A model generated the notes under the pieces. The model worked only from the letters and a program-made list of their open reading frames with translations. It did not search any database and was not told where the DNA came from. A stretch of 64,000 nucleotides of DNA from Closterium sp. Naga37s-1 (Eukaryota; Streptophyta; Zygnematophyceae; Desmidiales; Closteriaceae): assembly GCA_947471745.1 (NCBI GenBank), contig CANJKZ010000092.1:1488001-1552000 (forward strand), given 5' to 3'. Below are positions 56,600-64,000 of the stretch, piece by piece (position 1 is the stretch's first letter; each line of letters opens with the position of its first letter). The position numbers and the translations under genes were made by a program.

Positions 56600-57675
56600 G
56601 TAGCAGTAGCAAGAGTAGCAGCGCAGGCAGGGCAGGCACGGCAGGCAGGCAGTCAGGCAACAGCGCACGAACAAGGCAGGTGCTCACCAGTGGCGGGCAG
56701 GGCCGGCGCTCGGCGGGGCCGCAACAGTGGCTGCAGAGTAGGGCCGCAGCAGCTGTAGGGCGAGGTCGCGCTAGCAGCAGGTCGGGGCCGCGTTAGCTGC
56801 AAGGTTGGCGGGGCCGCGTCAGCGTCCAGACAGGGCCGCGTCGGCGGCAGGGCGCGGCCGCGGCAACTGTAGTGCGGGGTCGCGCTAGCGGCAGGTCGGG
56901 GCCGCGTCAACTGCAGGGCTGGCGGGGCCGCGTCGGCGTCAGGGCGCGGCCGTGTCAGCTGCAGGGCTGGCTGGACCGCGTGAGCAGTAGGGCGCGGCCG
57001 CGTCAGCTGCAAGGCTGGCGGGGCCGCGTCAGAAGCAGGGCGGGGCCGCGCCGGCAGCAGGGCAGGCCGCGACCGCGGCCTGACGGAGCCGCGTCGGCGG
57101 CAGGGTGGGGCCGCGACCGCGGCAGGATGGGGCCGCATCAGCGGCAAGGCGGGGCCGCGACCGCGGCCTGACGGGGCCGCGACAGCGACCTGACGGGGCC
57201 GCGCTCTGGCCTGACGGGCCTGCAGAGGCTGCGCGCGGGCGGCGAGGGCCTGCAGGGGCAGCGCGCGGTCGGGCAGAGGCTGCGCGCGGGCGGCGAGGGC
57301 CTGCAGGGGCGGCGCGCGGTCGGGCAGAGGCCGCGCGCGGGCGGCAAGGGCCTGCAAGGGCAGCGCGCCGGCCTGACGGGCCTGCAGGGGCGGCTCGCGG
57401 GCCTGACGGGCCTGCAGGAGGCGGCTCGGAGGCCTTTCGGGCCTGTAGGGGCGGCTCGTGGGCCTTACTGGCCTGCAGTGGCGGCGTACTGGCCTAGGGC
57501 AGCAGGAGGCAGCGCGAGGGCTGCAGGACGGCGCGCGCAGCGCAGCACGTCACGAGGCAAGGCAGGCAGGCAGGCAGACAGGCAGGCGCAGGACAACACG
57601 TGGGGTAGCGCGGTAACCGCAACGGTAGGTGGGCCCGAAAAAAAACGGTCCTACGGACCTAGTGCCTTGAAACCA
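56600..57675 (-). repeat. GC-rich repetitive leader of I
   Basis: Over 1 kb of GGGGCCGCGTC, GCAGGGC and GGCCTGCAGGGGC-type degenerate repeats of about 30-45 bp. It is open in several frames on both strands; none is credible as a gene. The primer site next to the LTR reads TGGTTTCAAGGC on the minus strand, further from the initiator-Met consensus than in B, C, G or J. Confidence 0.7.
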
Positions 57676-57809
57676 TGTTAGAATCTAGCAGCATGAATGA
57701 ATGAACTATGAAAGAGTTGGGTACAAATATGAAACCCTAAAGTGGGTTGTACCCCACATTGGCTACCCCACTACAGCCTAAACATATATAGCAGATATAA
57801 CATTTGACA
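57676..57809 (-). repeat. 5' LTR of I
   Basis: 134 bp, about three differences from 50850-50983; the exact CGCCG target copy follows. Confidence 0.93.
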
Positions 57810-57814
57810 CGCCG

Positions 57815-58530
57815 TGGGATGTGACAAATGGAAATGCGAAATTTATGAATGCACTTGGTTGGGCCAAACATGTGAGCGATTTTGACTATTTTGCACATGT
57901 TCAGCACATCGCGTGCCAATCTGGTTGCTCGCCAATAGGGATTGATAGGTAGATGTTTAAATGATCAAGAAATCTCCACCTACACGCCTTAGGATTGAAC
58001 GTTGCTTTTGTGATGGATCCTGCACACCGATTCACGTCAAATGACATTTCGCGCCCAAGGGTCTGACAGAGGCGGGTTCTAACATTCACGAAAAAAACTG
58101 ATTGGGTGGGTCAACTTAGCAATGCGAGTCGTTCTAAAAGGATCCAACACACATTGCGTCAGCTTGGAAGTCGCGTCTCAGGCTCTGGCACATGGAAATT
58201 GTAACGCTAACGAAAATCGCCACTTGTTTTCTCAAATTCATGTATACGTTGGTGTTTTTGTGCTGGATCTAGACACTTCGAAATTCTGATTTTGGCGATT
58301 TTGGCGATTCAGGTTTAGGCGACTCTGATTTTGGCAACTCGAGCAACATATTTCGTAGTCTATTCTCTGGAATAGCGTGGGTCCAGCCAGTCCTTCAGTA
58401 TTCCTCTCATGCTCCACAGCTCGACGTTTATTTATTGCATACACTACCTTGTGATGCAGTGGAAGGAGAGCATTTTAGATCAGCCTTTGAACTCCACTGT
58501 TTTCAACCGTATACTAGGAGATTTAAGACC
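57815..58530 (+). other. Upstream region of the K transposase gene
   Basis: About 0.7 kb between the I insertion and the chosen start codon. A/T-richer than its surroundings, no repeat or open frame of note. The promoter of the transposase is expected here, but I see no clear TATA box and assign none. Confidence 0.4.
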
Positions 58531-59267
58531 ATGGCACGGGGCAAGGGCGGCCGTCTGCGTGGGAAGGCCTGTGGTGGCCATAGTACAGTCATGGAGGGAC
58601 CTCGGGGCGGCAGCCGTGACGCTCCAATGTTAGGGGCTGAGAGGCGACAGCTCCAACGCATAGCAGCTACTGGGGACGGAGGATCTCCACTTGGAGATTC
58701 ACCTGTGTCAACTCCTGCTGGTATGGTGCGTGCAGAGGGCGGAGACAAGGAGATAGAGGGCATTGAAATGGTGGTTTCTTCTAAAGAGAGGACCACACGT
58801 GAAATGGACAGGTTTGAAGAGGGAGATGGTGATGAGGATTTTGAGGGGGATGAGGAGAAAGGAGGGAACAAGAACGACATTAATGACAGCGTAGATGGGA
58901 ATCATGATGTTGACGGTGGTGGGGAAGGCATGGAAGGCGATGATGAGATTGGTGACGGTGTTGAATCTATTAACAAAGTTGCCAATGGAGGAAAGCGTAG
59001 GAAGACGGCAGGGGGGGCGGGTGCATCAGCAAGAACAAAGCACAAAAGTTGTGCAGGAAAGGTGGTGCGGTGTTATTCGGAAACTAAGCGAGGGGAGCAT
59101 CGGCAGTTTCGCGTCTGTGGTGACTGGCTCTCGTTCGCGGGGAGCAGCACCAACACCGGCAAAAACCACATGATTCGCGCCCATGAGTCGCATCGGGCTA
59201 TTTGGGGTCGCCTGTTTGAGACGGGGCAACTGGACCCGAATGAGCGCATTCCCGAGCGAGGTTACAA

Positions 59268-59312
59268 GTGAGCGCATTCTTGGTGTGTGGGTGGGTTACG
59301 CCACATGGCCAG
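59268..59312 (+). other. Possible short intron 1 of K transposase
   Basis: Donor AA|GTGAGC and acceptor GCCAG|AC, 45 bp. It removes the stop that ends the first open stretch and keeps phase, but 45 bp is very short for a plant-type intron, so a frameshift is an alternative. Confidence 0.35.
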
Positions 59313-59469
59313 ACACCCCCCTCCAGGGGGTGCTGAGCCTAGCGAGGAAGCTCAACAGTCTATAAGGTCGTACGTGCAGCGCAAGGTCAACATTCCCTAC
59401 TTCAATCAACTTTTGGCAGAGTACCTCGTGGATGCCGTCCATGCCTTCCGCACCGTGGAGCGACCCACG

Positions 59470-59573
59470 GTAATATATCTCAGAACACTTTGCAATGTTG
59501 GCTGATTTCTTCAAAGTGGAGACGACTCAGTTTGAGTGCTTACTAATACGAACATATGCCCGTTCTTGTGCAG
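59470..59573 (+). other. Probable intron 2 of K transposase
   Basis: 104 bp, ACG|GTAATA to TGTGCAG|TTTCG, with a branch-point-like TACTAAT near 59541. Removing it brings VERPT next to FRRLI, the order usual in hAT transposases. Confidence 0.75.
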
Positions 59574-60037
59574 TTTCGACGCTTGATTATCGAGCTGAAT
59601 GGTCAGGCCGCCAAGCCTAACGTCATCCCTTCTCGCCATACCCCCTCGCGAGATGTCATGATGTATGCCGCGCGAGCATGAGCTGATTTGCAGGCGGAAC
59701 TAAAGGCGGCCAGTATTTCAGCAGTGTCCATCACAACGGACATTTGGACAAGTGACAACCGCCGAGGCTATATGGCCGTCACCATGCATTACGTTGACGC
59801 GAATTTTGTGCTTAGGCAGGGGCTTTTGGACTTCGTGGAGTTGGGTGCTGATCACACTGCGGATGTGATAGCTGAAACGTTCGAGAAGGTGGTGGTGGAA
59901 TGGGGGCTGGCGGGGAGGGTGTTTGCCGAGACAACGGACAACGCTGAATCGAACGTCAAGGCGTTCCTGGAGCTAGCTAACAGGGGAGGCACAAGCGGCA
60001 ATGGCATCTCTCTTCTTGGCGCGAAAATGCATTTTCG

Positions 60038-60169
60038 GTATGCTTGGCAGCATAAGTACCTCGCCCGTGCAAACTCAATGTTGCTCCATCCTGAACCTCT
60101 GCTCATGTCGCGCCCTATCTCCCTTGTTACCTGCTCGTTTGCCTTCCCTTCTCTACGGGCGTCGCGCAG
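60038..60169 (+). other. Probable intron 3 of K transposase
   Basis: 132 bp, TTTCG|GTATGC to CGCGCAG|ATGC. The intron is a multiple of three and has no stop, so it hides in the open frame. Without it, KMHF joins directly to RCMAHVLN, matching the usual H-x-RC-x-AH-x-LN spacing of hAT. Confidence 0.75.
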
Positions 60170-60399
60170 ATGCATGGCACATGTGCTCAACATAGCTGTC
60201 CAGAAAGTGCTGAATGTGCCCATTGTCAAAGAGGCGGTGCAGAAGCTGCGTGACATAGCCTCTTACATTGGGTATTCGCCCAAGCGTTGGGCAAACTTCG
60301 CAGCAGACCAGCAGACTGTGTTTCCTGGCAATCCAGTCATGAATTTGAAAGGGGACAATAATATGCGCTGTACTCGTGCTACGTCACGGTGAAACGGGG

Positions 60400-60955
60400 G
60401 CTTCAACTGCGACGCCCCTTGTGGATCCATTTCTTGGGCAGTCAGGTAATGATCCACACTCTGTGTTTACGGTAACATGCGTTGTTGTAGATGTCAGTTA
60501 CAATACAACCCCTCCATGGTTGCAGTGCAGTGCAGCAACCCCAAAATCAGGGCGCCACTGCAGCCGAGAAGGCGCGGTTCAAGGAGCTCCGCCTCTCTGA
60601 TGAGGATTGGGCAGTGCTTGAGGAACTTTTGAAGTTCCTTGAGCCGTTCGACACGATCACGCAGGTTGTGGAGGGGTCACTCTATGTGACCGTCAGCAGC
60701 ATGGTGCCCCATTACAACGACATCCTCGATGTCTTGGAGGGGATGTACCACAACTTGGTTGTGCGGCCAAGCAACCTGCTCAAGGCATGCATTGAGGCTG
60801 CCCTCCCCAAGCTCAAGCAGTACTACTATGGTAGCATTGATGAGCTGGTTGTGGCCACCTTTCTAGACCCACAGTACAAGCTCAGCTATTTTGAGCTACC
60901 GCCATGGGAGGCAGAGCACCAAGAGTTGGCAGCGGTGGTGGGTGAGCAAGCGAGG
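60400..60955 (+). repeat. Tandem duplication in K transposase, copy 1
   Basis: 556 bp, nearly identical to 60956-61495. Contains the end of one intron-like stretch and the exon part running from ELRLSDEDW to EQAR. Copy 1 has about 17 extra bases near 60473-60490. Confidence 0.92.
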
Positions 60956-61495
60956 GCTTCAACTGCGATGCCCCTTGTGGATCCATTTCTTGGGCAGTCA
61001 GGTAATGATCCACACTCTGTGTTTAGTGCATGTCAGTTACAATACAACCCCTCCATGGTTGCAGTGCAGTGCAGCTACCCCAAAATCAGGGCGCCACTGC
61101 AGCCGAGAAGGCGCGGTTCAAGGAGCTCCGCCTCTCTGATGAGGATTGGGCAGTGCTTGAGGAACTTTTGAAGTTCCTTGAGCCGTTCGACACGATCACG
61201 CAGGTTGTGGAGGGGTCACTCTATGTGACCGTCAGCAGCATGGTGCCCCATTACAACGACATCCTCGATGTCTTGGAGGGGATGTACCACAACTTGGTTG
61301 TGCGGCCAAGCAACCTGCTCAAGGCATGCATTGAGGCTGCCCTCCCCAAGCTCAAGCAGTACTACTATGGTAGCATTGATGAGCTGGTTGTGGCCACCTT
61401 TCTAGACCCACAGTACAAGCTCAGCTATTTTGAGCTACCGCCATGGGAGGCAGAGCACCAAGAGTTGGCAGCGGTGGTGGGTGAGCAAGCGAGGG
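60956..61495 (+). repeat. Tandem duplication in K transposase, copy 2
   Basis: 540 bp. This copy, not the first, continues into EVGSIAPAEV and the rest of the C-terminal region. Few substitutions from copy 1, so the duplication is recent. Confidence 0.92.
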
Positions 61496-62056
61496 AGGTC
61501 GGTTCTATTGCTCCTGCAGAGGTTGTGCACTTGGTGAAGGCTTGTTGGCAGCCTTACTGGAACTGCTACCAGGCTTCTTTGGGGGTGGTGGGTTTCGAGC
61601 AGCAATGGAGAGGGAGGGCAGCCAGGGTCATCGGGAGGGGGGGCTGGCAGCGCTGGTCATCTGACACGCAAGAGGGGACATCTGCATGCTCGGATGGAAG
61701 CTTTGTTGGCGAACACGCACACCCCTTCGCGTGACTAAGTGGACCGCTACCTTGAAGAGCCGGTGCGGCTGGATGTCAGCCCCTTGGCTTATTGGCGGTC
61801 CAAGACTGATCTTCCAGCGATGCGCGAGATGGCCAAGGATTACTTCTCCATCCCAGCCACATCGGCGGCTAGTGAGAGGGTGTTCCCGCAAAGCCGCAAC
61901 CTCATCTCACGGCATCGTTACGATCTTAACGCAGACCGCATTCGAGCCACCATGACTTTGAAGACCTGGATTGCCTCACCTGGTGGGGAGGAGCTTCTGG
62001 AGACCCCTACTAAGACCCCTACTAATTCGGTTGTTGAGAGTGATGATGTGGAGTAA

Positions 62057-63140
62057 CACTGCAATGCTTAGTTGTTAGTGTTTGCCAACATGAACCCTGT
62101 CTTTTATGGTCTAGTGTAGAACCAGTAGTGTAGGTGTTAGCTATCAACTCTGAACCATGTTCTTAGCTCTCATTACTTTCAATGAAGTGGTTTAGTTGAA
62201 TACATGGCTTATGCTTCTCATCCATCATGTGTGTGAAACTCATTGCTGCCCCACATGTGTGTGAAACTCATTGCTGTCCCACATGTATGTGAAACTCATC
62301 GCTGCCCCACATGTATGTGATAATCGTTGCTGTCCCACTTGTGTGTGATACTGATTGCTGCCCCACATGTGTCTGATATGCTCTTAATGAGCAACCAACA
62401 CTAATACATATTGTTCTCCCGTATTCTTGGTACCGGTATGCTCTACATGCCTGATATGGGTGGATGTGCGTTCCATTTGCATGCCAAGTTTGTTTTTTTT
62501 TTTATCGACCTGAATGGCCTTTCAGGTGGTAGGTGCTGCCCAAAAACCCCCTCTTATACATTTCTATTCTATTTGTTGTTGGTGGGTGTGCTATTTCTTT
62601 TATGCAAGAAATGTCCTCGCTATATTCCTTCACCCAAACGGACTTTCAGGACATACACGGTACGTGCTACCCAACCAACTAAACCCTATTGCATCTCTCA
62701 CGAATAGGCATTTTGCTATTCTCACAAGTGACACGATATTGGAACGCATCTTCGAGGCGATGTGCACAAGCATGCAATCTATTACTGTAGCCATATGCAC
62801 GCGTACATCTCCACAGTGTAACAACCAGCACACATCCCGCCCACAATTTTGGAAGAAGTAAACGACATCCAGTCCCTAGTCGCACCTGCCCACACATTTG
62901 GAGGCGGTGTATGGCAGGCATGAGGGGGGAATGAAAGTTATGGCATGAAGAGTGAGGTTCCTGATTGTGAGTTTCTGCAGGAAAAGGTTGTGGGGGGGAG
63001 GTGGCAACTACTTGGGGTGGAAAGTATGGCAGTTCATGTTTGCAACTGCTAAATGTAGAGGTACATCAGTGGCAGTGCTGTCGTACCCCCCCTAAAAGCC
63101 TCCTAACATGATTTCTTACTTGGGAAACATAGATTGACTT
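62057..63140 (+). other. Downstream region of K
   Basis: About 1.1 kb of noncoding DNA after the transposase stop. Apart from the 28-bp array (62226-62378) and a short T run near 62490, I see nothing of note. Small open frames at 62411-62861 show no family. Confidence 0.5.
62226..62378 (+). repeat. 28-bp tandem repeat in K
   Basis: About five and a half copies of a unit with GTGTGTGAAACTCATTGCTG and CCCCACAT, shortly after the transposase stop. Confidence 0.9.
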
Positions 63141-63144
63141 GCAG

Positions 63145-63300
63145 ATTACCTGACTCGGCCTCAAGTCAGGCTTGACTCGACCCCAAAAACGAGTCTCAAG
63201 TCAGCATTCACCCAAAACCGACTCGAGGGTGACTCGTCTCGACTCGACTCGACCATCATCACGACTCGACCACGACTCGAAGAGACTTGACTCGACTCGT
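63145..63300. repeat. Right subterminal repeats of K
   Basis: Dense GACTCG/CGAGTC motifs, including GACTCGACTCGACC near 63241, just inside the right end; mirror of the cluster at 50455-50675. Confidence 0.8.
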
Positions 63301-63348
63301 GCCCATGTCTATCCGCGTCCCTCCGCTGCTCCCTCTGCTACTCCCTCC

Positions 63349-63537
63349 TGTGAGAATAGTACGAGGAATGCAGGAGCCATAACTAGGGTTTAGCTAGTTA
63401 GGCAAGAGAGAATAAGCAAAAGATGAGGTTTCACTAGCAAGCAGGTGGATACATATAGGAAACCCTAAGGGGCCGTACTCACTATAGAGTACCCCACTGT
63501 AGGCTAGACAAACTACACATTCTGACACCTCCCCACC
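63349..63537 (-). mobile_element. Solo LTR M of the A family inside J
   Basis: 189 bp; on the minus strand TGTCAGAATG to TTCTCACA, with the family motifs TACAGTGGGGTAC and GAGTACGG. Exact 5-bp duplication CCTCC on both sides (63344-63348, 63538-63542). Longer than the other A-family LTRs. No internal region, so it is a solo LTR left by LTR-LTR recombination. Confidence 0.88.
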
Positions 63538-64000
63538 TCCCCTCCCCCCCGCCCCTACTCCTCCTCTCCCGCCTGCCCCTTCCGCCCCTCCTTCCGCCGT
63601 CACCTCTGGCAACTCTCCTCCTACCTCTTCTTCTTTAGCTCCCATGCCCTCTCCATCGCCACCTCTTGATGCTTCCCTTCCTTCTGTTCCTATTCCCCCA
63701 CCCTCTCCGCGCCTCACTCGCTCCATGACCCGTGCAATGTCCAATTTTCAACACTCCGCTCTTTTAACTCGTCTATCTTCCTCTCAGGACCCAAATCTTC
63801 TCGAAGATCGGTTTGAGGAATTCTTCTCTGTTCACCCTGTCTCCCCTCTTCTCTGTGTCACCATTCGCGACTTCAGCAATTCACCCACTCTTCTCTCTGC
63901 CGACACGGCCACCATTCCCATCCCTCAGTCCTATTCCGAGGTCGTTTTTGGCTTTCACGCCACTGAATGGATGGCTGCCATCATTGCTGAGTGTGAGGCG

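Larger units (their letters stand above)
50850..57809 (-). mobile_element. Ty1/copia LTR retrotransposon I inside K
   Basis: Two 134-bp LTRs (50850-50983, 57676-57809) with about three differences, and an exact target duplication CGCCG (50845-50849, 57810-57814). Minus strand: RNase H about 51230-51700; RT about 51700-52830; linker with GGAEP arrays and two QLREWY-type modules about 52830-54480; integrase about 54640-55360; integrase zinc domain about 55370-55560; protease about 55860-56020; short gag-like region with two PQQLREWY modules and Cx13Cx4Hx4C knuckle 56188-56571; GC-rich leader to 57675. No UBN2-like capsid region seen. It has a few breaks. Closest in layout to G. Confidence 0.94.
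58531..62056 (+). pseudogene. hAT transposase gene of K (decayed)
   Basis: Start chosen at ACCATGGCA (58531). N-terminal part: acidic Glu/Asp/Gly-rich stretch, then a BED-like finger about 59100-59200 (VCGDW...NHMIRAHESH) in which the second expected Cys is Trp. Then VERP plus FRRLI and PSR (about 59455-59640), the catalytic region with TTDIWTS (about 59735) and ETTDNAESNVKA (about 59930), RCMAHVLNIAVQ across a probable intron (60038-60169), a helical region with LKKFLEPFDT-like and FLDPQYKLSYF motifs, and the C-terminal hAT dimerisation domain with IPATSAASERVF at about 61850. Decay: an in-frame TGA at 59678-59680, a tandem duplication 60400-61495, and a frame change before the dimerisation domain near 61700-61740. 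Transposase would bind the ends of K in the nucleus; this copy is probably inactive. Confidence 0.85.
50443..63311 (+). mobile_element. hAT (Ac-like) DNA transposon K, hosting copia I
   Basis: Ends read CAGACATG on the left and CATGTCTA on the right, so that the inner seven bases are inverted repeats and the outermost base differs (C versus T), as in maize Ac. An exact 8-bp target duplication TCCGCGTC flanks it (50435-50442, 63312-63319), the length expected for hAT. About 5.9 kb without the I insertion. Carries a transposase gene (58531-62056) with hAT motifs, dense ACTCG-type subterminal repeats at both ends, and a 28-bp tandem array downstream of the gene. It sits in the integrase-RT linker of J. 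Confidence 0.93.
47225..64000 (+). mobile_element. Ty1/copia LTR retrotransposon J (broken; hosts K and M; runs off window)
   Basis: 5' LTR 47225-47452, primer site 47453, leader with tandem repeats, protease about 49100-49270 (after a long CT run), integrase zinc domain about 49470-49640, integrase core about 49690-50380, then the hAT element K, then linker (63312-63800 with solo LTR M inside) and the start of RT (about 63930 on). By its linker sequence (LLEDR...EE) and Ser/Pro-rich regions it is of the C lineage. No gag capsid domain was recognised between the leader and protease. It is broken, with several interruptions besides K and M. It inserted into F with candidate target copy GGTCA on the left; the right end is outside the window. 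Confidence 0.88.

Noticed and set aside
1-64000. tRNA, rRNA or ordinary host genes
   Set aside because: Almost every stretch longer than 300 bp falls in an element, repeat arm or identified spacer, and none shows host domains; a formal tRNAscan or Rfam search could not be run here.

Overview
The window is a stack of transposable elements nested inside one another. I see no convincing host gene, rRNA, tRNA or CRISPR array. The organism is a eukaryote, most likely of the plant lineage. The LTR elements are Ty1/copia with primer sites resembling the 3' end of initiator-Met tRNA (TGGTATC/TGGTATT...), and one DNA transposon is hAT/Ac-like with GT-AG introns. The strong C/G bias at third codon positions and the very long Gly/Pro/Ala-rich polyproteins suggest a streptophyte green alga or a bryophyte-grade plant. 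The species cannot be named from the sequence.

Layout, left to right. (1) 1-7021: copia element A, + strand, whole as far as seen; its 5' LTR lies left of the window. (2) About 7190-27800: a large old imperfect inverted repeat (foldback-like). The left arm is 7190-9909, the loop 9910-10212, and the right arm is cut into four pieces (10213-10989, 11912-12294, 19365-19495, 26835-27800). The pieces are separated by a 922-bp TIR DNA transposon (10990-11911), copia C (12295-19364, itself carrying solo LTR L at 14885-16406) and copia B (19496-26834, apparently whole, identical LTRs, TSD GTGTG). (3) About 27835-33251: very old copia E on the minus strand, abutting the 3' LTR of copia F (minus).

(4) F (33252-33803, resuming 47087-47224) was entered by copia G (33804-47086, +). 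G was entered by a different copia lineage, H (36471-42886, minus, 1.0-kb LTRs). (5) F was also entered by copia J (47225 to beyond 64000, +). J was entered by an hAT transposon K (50443-63311; 8-bp TSD TCCGCGTC) and by a small solo LTR M (63349-63537; TSD CCTCC). K was entered by copia I (50850-57809, minus; TSD CGCCG).

The most interesting points are as follows. The foldback structure becomes visible only when B, C and the TIR element are mentally removed. A set of A-family copias (E, G, I) appears to lack the capsid part of gag but keeps the rest, next to full-gag relatives (A, B). A short QLREWY-type peptide module recurs both beside the gag zinc knuckle and in the integrase-RT linker. 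An unusual widely spaced zinc knuckle (Cx13Cx3-4Hx4C) is shared by two copia groups. A hairpin that contains the polypurine tract is conserved in every A-family element seen. A 1.2-kb exact duplication around H includes DNA of its host element. The hAT element K has Ac-like ends, strong subterminal ACTCG clusters and an exon-containing tandem duplication.

By nesting, F is older than G and J; J is older than K and M; K is older than I; G is older than H; and the foldback repeat is older than B, C and the TIR element. LTR pairs compared by eye give B 0 differences/125, G about 1/131, I about 3/134, and C about 21/257.
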